Shown: positions 26,734 through 35,552, counted from the first letter of the stretch. The stretch is 55,142 bases of DNA from Rhizobiales bacterium CCH10-E5 (GCA_001556125.1 LSIG01000236.1:1-55142); one strand, 5' to 3'. Numbers and translations: made by a program. Notes: generated by a model from the sequence alone, not told the origin.

Positions 26734-28140
26734 ATGACCGGCAGCCCCGCGGGCCTTTTCGGCGAACTCTTCGTCGATCGCGAGATGGCGGATGCGATGA
26801 GCGATCGGGCGCTCCTGCACGGCATGCTCGGCTTCGAGGCGATGCTCGCGCGCGCGCTGGAAGCCGAATCCGTGGCGCCACAGGGCACGGCCGATGCCAT
26901 TGCCGGACAGTGCGACCCGGACCTCTACGACATCGCCGAACTCGGGCGGGCCGCGACGCTCGCCGGCAATCCCGCGATCCCCTTGGTGAAGGCGCTGACC
27001 GCGCGCGTCGCCGCGGTCGATCCCGAACAGGCCAAATGGGTTCATTTCGGCGCGACCAGCCAGGACGTGATCGATTCCGGCAATGTCCATGTCATCGGCT
27101 GCGGGCTGACGCTCATCGATCTTCGGCTTGGCCGCTTGGCTGCTGCCATGCGTGCGCTGGCGGAGACGCACCGCACGACGCCGATGATCGGCCGCACCTT
27201 CCTGCAGCAGGCGGTCCCGATCACCTTCGGCGTCAAGACGGCCCTGTGGCTCGATCCGCTGCTGGAGAGCCGGCATGTGCTTCACGGCATCCTGGATGCG
27301 CCAGTCGTGCAGCTGGCCGGAGCCGCTGGCACCCTGGCCGCGCTCGGCCCCGATGGCGACCGGGTTCAGGCGCGGTTCGTCGAGCTGACGCGGGGAGCAA
27401 GAGCTTCGCTCATCCCCTGGCACGGGCAACGTCACCGCATCGCCCGCCTGGCAGCCGAACTGGGCATCCTCACCGGCAATCTCGGCAAGATCGCCCGCGA
27501 CATCGGGCTGATGGCCCAGACCGAGATCGGCGAGGTCGCCGAGCCCGAGGCGCCCGGAAAGGGCGGCTCCTCCGCCATGCCGCACAAGCGCAATCCGGTG
27601 CTCTGCACCCTGATCCTCGCCGCAGCCGAGCGCGCGCCCGGCCTGGTCGCCACCATGCTGTCGGCGCTGCCGCAGGAGCATGAGCGTGCACTCGGCGGCT
27701 GGCATGCCGAGTGGCCGACACTGCCCGAGCTCTTCAAGATCGCGGGGGCCGCGCTGGCCCAGACGATCACTCTCATCGAGGGGCTTCAGGTCTTCCCGGA
27801 GCGCATGCGCGCCAATATCGACCTGACCCAGGGCCTCGTGATGTCGGAGCGTGTCTCGCTCGCGCTGGCTGCGACGCTGGGCAAGGCGAAGGCGCATCAT
27901 CTCCTGGAGGAGGCCAGCCGGGCCTGCGTCGCGCAGAACCAGCATCTGCGCGACGTGCTGGCCTCGATGCCCGCCGTCACCGAGCATCTGACCGCCGAGG
28001 CATTGGCCGATTTGTTCGACCCCACAACCTATCGCGGCGCGTCAGATGCCATCATCGACCGGGTTCTGGCGCGAGCCGCACAGGCGGCCCTTCCCCGCGC
28101 GGCGGCGCCGACGCGCGCACACGGGGTCACGGATGCTTGA
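26734..28140 (+). CDS. pcaB: 3-carboxy-cis,cis-muconate cycloisomerase
   Basis: A 468-residue lyase of the fumarase/aspartase superfamily. The superfamily signature GSSAMPHKRNP lies at about residues 280-290, with FGATSQDVIDSGN near 105. pcaD and pcaC downstream support the PcaB assignment (protocatechuate branch of the beta-ketoadipate pathway), over purB or argH. The stop overlaps the aconitase X start (ATGCTTGA, 28133-28140). No pcaGH, pcaIJ or pcaF is in the window. The last 30 residues are Ala/Arg-rich and look like a tail. No strong ribosome binding site is seen at 26734. Confidence 0.9.
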   Translation: MTGSPAGLFGELFVDREMADAMSDRALLHGMLGFEAMLARALEAESVAPQGTADAIAGQCDPDLYDIAELGRAATLAGNPAIPLVKALTARVAAVDPEQAKWVHFGATSQDVIDSGNVHVIGCGLTLIDLRLGRLAAAMRALAETHRTTPMIGRTFLQQAVPITFGVKTALWLDPLLESRHVLHGILDAPVVQLAGAAGTLAALGPDGDRVQARFVELTRGARASLIPWHGQRHRIARLAAELGILTGNLGKIARDIGLMAQTEIGEVAEPEAPGKGGSSAMPHKRNPVLCTLILAAAERAPGLVATMLSALPQEHERALGGWHAEWPTLPELFKIAGAALAQTITLIEGLQVFPERMRANIDLTQGLVMSERVSLALAATLGKAKAHHLLEEASRACVAQNQHLRDVLASMPAVTEHLTAEALADLFDPTTYRGASDAIIDRVLARAAQAALPRAAAPTRAHGVTDA

Positions 28141-29386
28141 GCTGACCCCACAGCAGCGCGCCATCGCGGCCGGCACGGACGGCGCCGCCATGGCGCTGCG
28201 CATCGTCGCCGAGGCGGCCCGGCTGATGGGCGCGCCGCGGCTCATCCCCGTGGCCTCGGCCCATATCGACGGCGCGCTCTACCATGGCGATTCCGGCACG
28301 CTCTTCGCCGAGCGGCTGGTCGAAGGCGGCGCCCGCGTCGCGGTGCGCGCGACGCTGAATGTCGGCGCGCTGGCGCCGGCTGGCTGCGCCGCGATCCGGC
28401 TGCCGCCGCATGAGCGCGACATGGCGGGGCGCATGATGCGCGCCTATGAGGCGATGGGCTGCGAGCCCTCCTGGACCTGCGCGCCCTATCAGGCCGGCCA
28501 CCGGCCGGCCAAGGGCACGGACGTCGCCTGGGGCGAATCCAACGCGGTCGTCTTCTGCAATTCGGTGCTCGGCGCGCGCACCAACCGCTATGGCGATTTC
28601 CTCGACATCGCCTGCGCCATCGCCGGCGTCGCCCCCGATTACGGGCTCCACCGCCCGGAGAACCGCATTGCGACGCTGCTGATCGACACCACCGGCCTGA
28701 GCCGGAGCTTACGCGCCGCGGACGTGTTCTACCCCGTGCTCGGCACCCTGCTCGGCCGCACCGCCGGCACGGCCATCGCCGTCATCGACGGGCTGCAGGG
28801 CTGCACCACGGAAGACCGGCTCAAGGCGCTGGGTGCGGCCTCCGCCTCGGCCGGCGGGGTCGGCCTGTTCCATGTCGCAGGCGTGACGCCCGAGGCACCG
28901 GACGCCGCGACCGCGCTGGGCGGCCTGCCGCCGCGGGAAACGCTCATCCTGACGCCCGCGATCGTGCAGCAGGCGCTGGCGGGCCTCTCCACCGCCGGCG
29001 CCACCGAGCGCATCGATGCGGTCGCGGTCGGCTCGCCTCATCTGTCGCTGGCGGAGATCGACGAGATCGAGCACAGGCTCGCCGGCCGCCGGCTCGCCGC
29101 GCCGCTCTATGCCAACACCGGCCGCCATGTGCTGAAGCCGCTGGAGGCGCAAGGCCGCCGCGCCGCGCTGGAACAGGCCGGCGTGGTCTTCGTCGTCGAC
29201 ACCTGCGTCGTCGTCACGCCGATCCTGCCCGAGATCGCCGGCGCCGTGCTGATGACCAATTCCGGTAAATTCGCCCATTACGCGCCGGGCACCACCGGCT
29301 ATGCCGTGACCTATGGCTCGCTCGGCGAATGCGTCGAGAGCGCGGTGGCCGGCCGCCTCGTCCGGGAGGAGCGGGCATGGGCCTGA
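28133..29386 (+). CDS. aconitase X catalytic (large) subunit
   Basis: A 417-residue protein of the aconitase X family, large-subunit type. ESNAVVFCNSVLGARTNRYG (about 151-170) and NSGKFAHYAP near the C-terminus are diagnostic. Bacterial two-subunit aconitase X is known as cis-3-hydroxy-L-proline dehydratase; archaeal relatives dehydrate phosphomevalonate. The start overlaps the pcaB stop by 8 nt and the stop overlaps the small-subunit start by 10 nt, so all three are coupled. Location inside a pca operon is unusual: it may act on hydroxyproline or on an aromatic-pathway intermediate. Sequence alone does not decide. Confidence 0.9.
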   Translation: MLELTPQQRAIAAGTDGAAMALRIVAEAARLMGAPRLIPVASAHIDGALYHGDSGTLFAERLVEGGARVAVRATLNVGALAPAGCAAIRLPPHERDMAGRMMRAYEAMGCEPSWTCAPYQAGHRPAKGTDVAWGESNAVVFCNSVLGARTNRYGDFLDIACAIAGVAPDYGLHRPENRIATLLIDTTGLSRSLRAADVFYPVLGTLLGRTAGTAIAVIDGLQGCTTEDRLKALGAASASAGGVGLFHVAGVTPEAPDAATALGGLPPRETLILTPAIVQQALAGLSTAGATERIDAVAVGSPHLSLAEIDEIEHRLAGRRLAAPLYANTGRHVLKPLEAQGRRAALEQAGVVFVVDTCVVVTPILPEIAGAVLMTNSGKFAHYAPGTTGYAVTYGSLGECVESAVAGRLVREERAWA

Positions 29387-29790
29387 CCGGACAGATCCTC
29401 CTGCCGGGCCCGGCCGCGACCGGCCCCTGCCTCGCCCTGACCGCCCCGATCAGCTTCTGGGGCGGCGTCGATCCGCGCTCGGGCAGGATCATCGACCAGC
29501 GCCATCCCCAGTGCGGGCTCAGCGTCGCGGGCACGATCCTGGCCCTGCCGGGCACGATCGGCTCGTCTTCGGCCTCGGCCGTGCTGCTCGAACTGGTCCA
29601 TGCCGGCAAGGCGCCCGCCGCGATCCTGATGGACGCGCCCGATGCCATCCTGCTGCTCGGGCTCGTGGTGGCGCGCGAGATGGGCTGGCCGACGCCGCCG
29701 GCCCTGCGCCTCCCCGCCGCCGACCAGGCGCCGCTGGCGGACCGTCTGCTGGCCATCGCCGCCGACGGCACCATCACGCTCAACGACTGA
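29377..29790 (+). CDS. aconitase X swivel-domain (small) subunit, DUF126
   Basis: A 137-residue small subunit of aconitase X. ISFWGGVDPRSGRIIDQRHP and the Ser-rich loop GTIGSSSASAVL (about 50-61), which supplies substrate contacts in the aconitase swivel domain, are clear. GGGAGGAG at 29364-29371 precedes the ATG at 29377. It is followed 20 bases later by pcaD. Confidence 0.92.
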   Translation: MGLTGQILLPGPAATGPCLALTAPISFWGGVDPRSGRIIDQRHPQCGLSVAGTILALPGTIGSSSASAVLLELVHAGKAPAAILMDAPDAILLLGLVVAREMGWPTPPALRLPAADQAPLADRLLAIAADGTITLND

Positions 29791-29810
29791 ATGAGACGAG
29801 GGATACGCTG

Positions 29811-30590
29811 ATGCCGATCGAAACCCTAGCGGGCGAACCCTTCAACATCCGCTTCGACGGGCCGGAAGATGCCCCCGTGCTGATGCTGTCGAACTCGCTG
29901 GGCACCAATCTCTCGATGTGGGATCCGCAGATTCCCGAATGGTCGAAGCGCTTCCGCGTCCTGCGCTACGATTCGCGCGGGCACGGCCTGTCGGTCGCGA
30001 CGGACACGTCCTTCGGGATCGACCGCCTCGGCAGGGACGCCCTCGCCATCCTCGACCATTTCGGCATCGAGCGGGCGCATTGGTGCGGCGTCTCCAAGGG
30101 CGGCATGGTCGGTCAATGGCTCGCGACGAATGCCCGCGAGCGCATGGGCCGCCTCGTCCTCGCCAACACCGCCGCCCATATGGGCCCGCCCTCGCTCTGG
30201 GACGACCGGATCGCGACCGCGCGCGGCCAGGGCATGGAGGCCCTCGTCCAGGGCGTGCTCGCACGCTGGTTCAGCCCGCGATTCCGCGAGGCCGAGCCTG
30301 AGACCGTGGCGCGGGTCGGCACGATGCTGACCACGACTCCGGCGATCGGCTACGCCACCTGCTGCGCCGCGATCCGCGACATGGACCAGCGCGAGTCGAT
30401 CCGCAGCGTGACCAACCCCGTCCTCGTCGTCATCGGCACGGTCGACCCGGCGACGCCGCCGGCCGCCGGCCAGCTGATCGCGCAGGCCATCCCCGGCGCA
30501 CGAACGGTCGAGCTCGACGCCGCGCATCTCTCCAACCTCGAGCAGCCCGAAGCGTTCACAAAGGCCGTGCAGGACTTCCTGACGGGCTGA
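29811..30590 (+). CDS. pcaD: 3-oxoadipate enol-lactonase
   Basis: A 259-residue alpha/beta hydrolase. The nucleophile elbow is CGVSKGG (Ser95), with Asp in GTVDPATPP and His in AAHLSNLEQP. It hydrolyses beta-ketoadipate enol-lactone to beta-ketoadipate. GAGGGA at 29798-29803 precedes the ATG. Placement between aconitase X and pcaC, with short gaps of 20 and 35 bases, indicates one operon. Confidence 0.92.
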   Translation: MPIETLAGEPFNIRFDGPEDAPVLMLSNSLGTNLSMWDPQIPEWSKRFRVLRYDSRGHGLSVATDTSFGIDRLGRDALAILDHFGIERAHWCGVSKGGMVGQWLATNARERMGRLVLANTAAHMGPPSLWDDRIATARGQGMEALVQGVLARWFSPRFREAEPETVARVGTMLTTTPAIGYATCCAAIRDMDQRESIRSVTNPVLVVIGTVDPATPPAAGQLIAQAIPGARTVELDAAHLSNLEQPEAFTKAVQDFLTG

Positions 30591-30625
30591 CACCCTTTCG
30601 CCAGCCCTACCTGAAGGAGCCCCCC

Positions 30626-31021
30626 ATGGACGACAAGACCCGCTACACCGAGGGCATGACCACGCGCCGCGCCGTGCTCGGCGGTGCTTATGTCGACAAG
30701 GCCAGTTCCGGCCTGACCGACTTCAACGCCGAGTGGCAGGAGTTCATCACCCGCACCGCCTGGAACGACATCTGGAACCGGCCGGGACTGCCCCGGCGCG
30801 AGCGCTCGATCATCGTGCTGGCGATCGCCGCCTCGCTCGGCGCCTGGGGCGAGTTCCGCATCCATGTCCGCGGCGCGATCAACAACGGCCTCACCCGCGA
30901 CGACATCAAGGAGGTGCTGATGCAGACGGCGGTCTATGCCGGGGTGCCGGCCGCCAACCACGCCTTCAAGGAAGCCGCGAGCGTCTTCGCCGAGATCGAG
31001 GCGGAGGCGGCGAAGGGGTGA
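30626..31021 (+). CDS. pcaC: 4-carboxymuconolactone decarboxylase
   Basis: A 131-residue protein of the carboxymuconolactone decarboxylase/AhpD fold. RTAWNDIWNRPGLPRRERS and EFRIHVRGAINNGLTRDD are typical of PcaC. It converts gamma-carboxymuconolactone, the product of PcaB, to the enol-lactone used by PcaD. AAGGAG at 30613-30618 precedes the start. It is the last gene of the pca/aconitase X unit and is followed by a palindromic repeat that may end transcription. Confidence 0.95.
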   Translation: MDDKTRYTEGMTTRRAVLGGAYVDKASSGLTDFNAEWQEFITRTAWNDIWNRPGLPRRERSIIVLAIAASLGAWGEFRIHVRGAINNGLTRDDIKEVLMQTAVYAGVPAANHAFKEAASVFAEIEAEAAKG

Positions 31022-31059
31022 ATCACCGCCGCGCCTGATCGGTTGTCTCGAAACCACCC

Positions 31060-31157
31060 GGTCGTCCCGGGCTTGACCCGGGACCCATTCCGGAACCTCG
31101 CCGACCAGCGCTCCGGCATGGATCCCGGATCTCCGCTGCGCTGCGTCCGGGATGACC
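31060..31157. repeat. palindromic intergenic repeat, copy 1
   Basis: An element of about 98 bases whose ends (CGGTCGTCCCGG and CCGGGATGACC) are inverted with one mismatch. Inside, GTCCCGGG and CCCGGGAC form a hairpin at 31064-31084, and GGCATGGATCCCGGATC is shared with the copy at 41389-41493. It follows pcaC. Confidence 0.75.
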
Positions 31158-31184
31158 GCGGGAACCGGCAGGATCCGATCGGCG

Positions 31185-31703
31185 CTAAACCGCCTGAAAC
31201 TGCCGCTGCCGATAGATCAGGCTGCTGCCGGGCGGCGGCGCTGCGCCGCCGAGACCCACCACCTCGCCGATCAGGATGCGATGGGTCGCGACGTCCTGGA
31301 CCGCGGTGAGCCGGCAGTCGAAGGCCGCGACCGCGTCCGACAACACCGGCGCGCCGGTGGCGAGCGTCGTCCAGGGCCGTGTCGCGAAACGGGCCTCGCC
31401 CTCGATCCCACGCCGGCTGGCGAAGATCTCGGCAAGATCCAGCGCGTCGCCCGGCAGGGTATTGATGCAGAACAGCCCGCTCGCTTCGATCACCGCCAGA
31501 GTCCGGCTCGGCCGCGCGATGCAGACCAGCACGGTCGGCGGATTGTCCGAGACAGAGGCCACCGCCGTCGCGGTCAGACCGGCCCGCCCGGCTGGCCCCA
31601 GCGTGGTCACGACATGGACCGCGCTGGCGACGCGGGCCATGGCGTCACGGAAGGACGCGGCCTCGGGCGTCGCCCGCGGCGGCAAAGAGAGAGTGTCGGT
31701 CAT
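31185..31703 (-). CDS. flavin reductase family protein
   Basis: A 172-residue FMN-binding split-barrel protein of the HpaC/RutF type. SAVHVVTTLGPAGRAGLTATA, SVSDNPPTVLVCIARPSRT and GLFCINTL are typical. Such proteins supply reduced flavin to two-component monooxygenases, but no oxygenase partner is in the window. It is on the strand of the GntR gene, 149 bases downstream of it, and is convergent with pcaC. Confidence 0.92.
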   Translation of the reverse strand: MTDTLSLPPRATPEAASFRDAMARVASAVHVVTTLGPAGRAGLTATAVASVSDNPPTVLVCIARPSRTLAVIEASGLFCINTLPGDALDLAEIFASRRGIEGEARFATRPWTTLATGAPVLSDAVAAFDCRLTAVQDVATHRILIGEVVGLGGAAPPPGSSLIYRQRQFQAV

Positions 31704-31818
31704 GGCGATCCGGAGGGCCGAAGCGGCGGTTGGACCGTCATGTAGGCGCTGAGGCGCGAAAACGCCAGTTTGCGCGGTCGCTGCAACGCCCTGGACCCTG
31801 CCGCGCGCGCCGTTTCAG

Positions 31819-31832
31819 CAACATATATCATA
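31819..31832. promoter_or_regulatory. possible degenerate GntR half-operator
   Basis: Read on the - strand, ATGATATATGTTG at about 31820-31832 shares TGATATAT with the perfect palindrome at 32601-32612, but its second half differs. It lies 115 bases upstream of the flavin reductase start. It may be chance. Confidence 0.25.
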
Positions 31833-31852
31833 GGTCGCCGGCCGGCGCCGGC

Positions 31853-32554
31853 TCAGTCCCGGTCGATCGTCGCCAGCAGCCCGCTGCGCAGATGCAGCAT
31901 CAGCGCGTCGCTCGCCGCCATCGCCGCCGCGGGATCGGCCGTCGCCAGCGCCTGGGCGAAGGCGACATGGTGCCCGGCCGCCGGCACGAGATCGTCCTGC
32001 CGCTCGAAATGATACCAGGCCCGCCGGATCAGCGCCTGGAGCGGCTCCACCGCGCGGGTGGCATAGGGGCTGCGGGCCGCAGCCGCCACCGCCGCATCCA
32101 GTTCCTTGTCGAGCCGCATATAGGCCGTCGCGTCGCCCTCCGTGGCAGCCTGCCGCATGGCTCGAGCCTTCTCGACGATGGCGATGCGCTCACGCGGACT
32201 GGCGCGGCGCGCGGCATCGCCCGCGATCAGCCGCTCCAGCACCTCACGGGCATCGAGCGCCGCCATGATGTCGATGGCGTTGATGCCGGCAACGGCCACG
32301 CCCTTGCGCGGCAGAACCTCGACCAACCCCTGCTGGGCGAGCCGGATCAGGGCTTCGCGCACCGGCGTGCGCCCGACGCCGACCATGTCGATCAGCTGCG
32401 CCTCGGTCAGCACCGCGCCCGGCCGCAGCGACAGGGTCACGATCGCCTCCTCGAGGCGGCGATAGGCGGTCTCGGTCAGGCTGGGCGAGGAAGGAGACGG
32501 CTGCAGCAGCGTCTCCTCGGACCCCGATGCGTCGAAGGCGGGCTTGAGGCTCAT
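31853..32554 (-). CDS. GntR family regulator (FCD subfamily)
   Basis: A 233-residue repressor-type regulator. The winged helix-turn-helix (about 25-95) contains LTEAQLIDMVGVGRTPVREA, and the C-terminal all-helical FCD ligand domain (about 100-225) has LDKELDAAVAAAARS. FCD regulators usually respond to carboxylic acids or amino-acid intermediates. It is divergent from the cupin/oxidase/epimerase genes, and a perfect palindrome at 32601-32612 lies 47 bases from its start, consistent with autoregulation and control of the divergent operon. Confidence 0.93.
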   Translation of the reverse strand: MSLKPAFDASGSEETLLQPSPSSPSLTETAYRRLEEAIVTLSLRPGAVLTEAQLIDMVGVGRTPVREALIRLAQQGLVEVLPRKGVAVAGINAIDIMAALDAREVLERLIAGDAARRASPRERIAIVEKARAMRQAATEGDATAYMRLDKELDAAVAAAARSPYATRAVEPLQALIRRAWYHFERQDDLVPAAGHHVAFAQALATADPAAAMAASDALMLHLRSGLLATIDRD

Positions 32555-32600
32555 CGCGCCGCTCCCCGCAGGCTGTCCCGGATTGACGCGTCACGAGCCA

Positions 32601-32612
32601 TTGATATATCAA
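32601..32612. promoter_or_regulatory. palindromic operator, likely for the GntR regulator
   Basis: TTGATATATCAA, a perfect 12-base palindrome in the 241-base region between the divergent GntR and cupin genes. It is strikingly AT-rich against its surroundings and matches the size of FCD-GntR operators. Confidence 0.7.
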
Positions 32613-32795
32613 CCCTGCCTATCGCGTTCGGACGCCAGTGTCGCAATCTGCAAGCGAAACGGGTTCCGGCGCAAGACGCATTCACCGGTTCTCCCGCCCG
32701 ACAGGCAAGGCCCTCGACCCGGTGCCCCGGCTGTTGCAGAACAGACGGGCCGGCCGCCGCCCCGGCCGGAGGCAGAAGGCGCAGCGGAGAGTGGA

Positions 32796-33122
32796 ATGGC
32801 CTTTACCTGCACGATCCCAGCCCGCCCCACCGTCCAGCAGGACGACGACACCCTGCGCATCACCCGCTGGGATTTCGAGCCCGGCGCCGTCACCGGCTGG
32901 CACAGCCATGGCTGGCCCTATTTCGTCGTGATGCTCGTCGCCGGCACGCTGCGGATCCATGACGGCACCAAGACGACCGACGTGCCCCTTGCCGAGGGCC
33001 AGGCCTATATGCGCCCGGCCGGCATCCAGCACGACGTCATGAACGGCTCCGACCACCCGATCGCCTTCGTCGAGATCGAAGTGAAGCGGTCGGCGGCTCT
33101 CGCGGAGCTGTCGCTGCCATGA
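32796..33122 (+). CDS. cupin domain protein
   Basis: A 108-residue single-domain cupin. The first metal motif shows GWHSHGWPYF (His-x-His) and the second PAGIQHDV (His). Small cupins of this kind are often isomerases or ligand sensors in amino-acid or sugar-acid catabolism; this one is unassigned. GGAGAG at 32786-32791 precedes the ATG at 32796. It is 10 bases before the oxidase gene and opens the operon controlled by the GntR palindrome. Confidence 0.88.
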   Translation: MAFTCTIPARPTVQQDDDTLRITRWDFEPGAVTGWHSHGWPYFVVMLVAGTLRIHDGTKTTDVPLAEGQAYMRPAGIQHDVMNGSDHPIAFVEIEVKRSAALAELSLP

Positions 33123-33132
33123 AGGTCCGGCC

Positions 33133-34365
33133 ATGAAGATCGCCATCGTCGGGGCCGGCATCGTCGGCTGCGCCATCGCCCATGCGCTGCTCGACGAGGG
33201 CCACGAGGTCCTGATCCTCGACAAGGAAGGGCCCGGCTTCGGGCCCTCGCGCGGCAACGCCGGCTGGATGGCCCATACCGACATCCTGCCGATCGCCAGT
33301 CCCAAGATCCTCCGGCAGGTGCCGAAATTCCTGCTCGACCCACTCGGCCCGCTGGCGATCCGCCCGACCTATTTCCCGAAGCTTCTGCCCTGGCTGCTGC
33401 GCTTCGTGCTGGCGGCGCGGCCGGACGCGTATGAGCGCTCGATCCAGGGGATCGGCGCCCTGCAGCAGCGCGCCCTGCCCGCCTGGCTGGCGCGCGCCAA
33501 GCAGGCAGGCCTGGAAGGCCATATCCACCGCAAGGGCGGGCTCTATGCCTTCACCGACGCCGCCGCCTTCGAGGAGGCGCGCGGGATCGCCAGGCGCCAG
33601 GCCGAATTCGGCATCACCGTCGAGATGATCGGCCCCGAGGAACTGCGCCAGTTCGAGCCGGCGCTGAAAGACGCCTTCGTCGGCGCCGCCTTCCACCCCG
33701 ACACCGCCCATATCAGCGATCCCCTCGCCCTGACGCTGGCGCTGTTCGAGACGGCCCTTGCGCGCGGCGCGACCTTCGAGAAGGCCGCCATCACCAATAT
33801 CTCGACCGGCGAGCGCCCGGCGCTGATCGGCGCCGACGGCGTCCAGCGCGTCGTCGACCGCGCGGTCGTCGCCGCCGGGGCCTGGTCGAAGCCGCTGGCG
33901 ACGGCGCTCGGCGACAAGGTGCCGCTGGACACCGAGCGCGGCTACAATGTCAGCTTTCCCGGCGTGAGCGGGCTGACTTCGCGCCCAATCGGCTTCGAGG
34001 GCCACGGCTTCGTCATGACGCCGCTGGAGAGCGGCCTGCGCATCGGCGGCGCGGTCGAGTTCGGTGGGCTGGAAGCGGCTCCCAACCATGCCCGCACCCG
34101 AATTCTCTACGACAAGGCGAGCCAGTTCGTGGACGGGCTGCCGGCTTTCGAGACCGGCACGCTCTGGATGGGCTTCCGCCCCTCTTTGCCCGACTCGCTG
34201 CCGGTGATCGGCGCCGCGAGCCGCAACCCCCATGTCGTCTACGCCTTCGGCCATGGCCATTACGGCATGACGCAGTCGACCGTCACCGCCGATCTCGTGG
34301 CGGCTCTGGTCGCAGGCCGTCCGCCGGCGATCGACCTCGCGTCCTTCAGCCCCCAGCGCTTCTGA
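33133..34365 (+). CDS. FAD-dependent D-amino-acid dehydrogenase-like oxidase (DadA type)
   Basis: A 410-residue FAD oxidoreductase with the GAGIVG dinucleotide loop at 7-12 and a C-terminal FAD contact GFRPSLPDSLPVIG. DadA-type enzymes deaminate D-amino acids. Beside a 4-hydroxyproline epimerase, the likely substrate is cis-4-hydroxy-D-proline, as in the Lhp pathways; this is inferred from context. AAGG lies seven bases upstream. It is 10 bases after the cupin gene and 30 before the epimerase gene. Confidence 0.9.
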   Translation: MKIAIVGAGIVGCAIAHALLDEGHEVLILDKEGPGFGPSRGNAGWMAHTDILPIASPKILRQVPKFLLDPLGPLAIRPTYFPKLLPWLLRFVLAARPDAYERSIQGIGALQQRALPAWLARAKQAGLEGHIHRKGGLYAFTDAAAFEEARGIARRQAEFGITVEMIGPEELRQFEPALKDAFVGAAFHPDTAHISDPLALTLALFETALARGATFEKAAITNISTGERPALIGADGVQRVVDRAVVAAGAWSKPLATALGDKVPLDTERGYNVSFPGVSGLTSRPIGFEGHGFVMTPLESGLRIGGAVEFGGLEAAPNHARTRILYDKASQFVDGLPAFETGTLWMGFRPSLPDSLPVIGAASRNPHVVYAFGHGHYGMTQSTVTADLVAALVAGRPPAIDLASFSPQRF

Positions 34366-34395
34366 ATCAAACAGCCAACCGACCAGGCCAAGCCC

Positions 34396-35406
34396 ATGAG
34401 CAAACACACTTTTTTCTGCGTCGACGGCCACACCTGCGGCAATCCGGTGCGCATGGTCGCGGGCGGCGCTCCGCCGCTCAAGGGCGCCAACATGGTCGAG
34501 AAGCGGGCCCATTTCCTCAGCGAGTATGACTGGATCCGCACCGGCCTGATGTTCGAGCCGCGCGGCCACGACGTCATGTCGGGCTCGATCCTCTACCCGC
34601 CGACGCGCGAGGACGCCGACATCGCCTTCCTCTTCATCGAGACCTCGGGCTGCCTGCCGATGTGCGGCCACGGCACCATCGGCACGGTGACGATGGCGCT
34701 GGAGCGCGGCCTCGTCACCCCGCGCGAGGAGGGCGTGCTGAAGATCGACACGCCCGCCGGGCTGGTGACCGCGCGCTACACCCGCAATGGCGACTACATC
34801 GACAATGTCCGGATCACCAACATCGCCTCCTATCTCCATGCGACGGGCCTGACGGCGGAGATCGAGGAACTCGGCGAGGTCACCGTCGACGTCGCCTATG
34901 GCGGCAATTTCTATGCGATCGTCGATCCGCAGGACGCCTTCCGCGACATTGCCGACATCAACCCCTCCGACATCCAGCGCTGGAGTCCGAAGCTGCGCGC
35001 CGCGCTGAACGCGAAGTACCAGTTCATCCACCCGGAAAACCCGGCGATCAACGGGCTCTCGCACATTCTCTGGACCGGCGCGCCGACCAAGCCCGAGGCC
35101 CACGCCCGCAACGCCGTGTTCTATGGCGACAAGGCGATCGACCGCTCGCCCTGCGGCACCGGCACCTCCTCGCGCATGGCGCAATGGGCCGCGCAGGGCA
35201 AACTCCAGGTCGGCGACGACTTCGTCCATGAGAGCATCATCGGCACGATGTTCCGCGGCCGGGTCGAGGCCACCGCCCAGGTCGGCCCCTTCGAGGGCAT
35301 CATCCCCTCGATCGAGGGCTGGGCCCGCATGACCGGCTACAACACCATCTTCATCGACGACCGCGACCCGCTCGCCCATGGTTTCCTTGTGACCGATCGG
35401 CCATGA
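34396..35406 (+). CDS. 4-hydroxyproline 2-epimerase (proline racemase family)
   Basis: A 336-residue proline racemase family protein. Both catalytic positions are Cys: Cys90 in MCGHGTIG and Cys253 in SPCGTGTSS. Two Cys mark epimerases; the trans-3-hydroxyproline dehydratases of the family have Thr or Ser at one position. It would convert trans-4-hydroxy-L-proline to cis-4-hydroxy-D-proline for the DadA-like oxidase upstream. The later steps (deaminase and semialdehyde dehydrogenase) are not in the window. Confidence 0.9.
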   Translation: MSKHTFFCVDGHTCGNPVRMVAGGAPPLKGANMVEKRAHFLSEYDWIRTGLMFEPRGHDVMSGSILYPPTREDADIAFLFIETSGCLPMCGHGTIGTVTMALERGLVTPREEGVLKIDTPAGLVTARYTRNGDYIDNVRITNIASYLHATGLTAEIEELGEVTVDVAYGGNFYAIVDPQDAFRDIADINPSDIQRWSPKLRAALNAKYQFIHPENPAINGLSHILWTGAPTKPEAHARNAVFYGDKAIDRSPCGTGTSSRMAQWAAQGKLQVGDDFVHESIIGTMFRGRVEATAQVGPFEGIIPSIEGWARMTGYNTIFIDDRDPLAHGFLVTDRP

Positions 35407-35552
35407 ACGCCGGCGCGTCCCGCTCCGGCAGCAGGGCCGGCGGCCGAAAGCCGCTCCCGCACCCTGCCCCAAACACAATCATCTTGCGTGAAATCGGCGC
35501 GGCACCGCAGGTTCAGCTGCCCATTTCGAGGGCATTTCGCCGCAGATTGCTT

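Noticed and set aside
33037..35478. Long open frame on the - strand opposite the oxidase and epimerase genes
   Set aside because: High GC keeps antisense frames open; it has no family features and overlaps two well-recognised genes.
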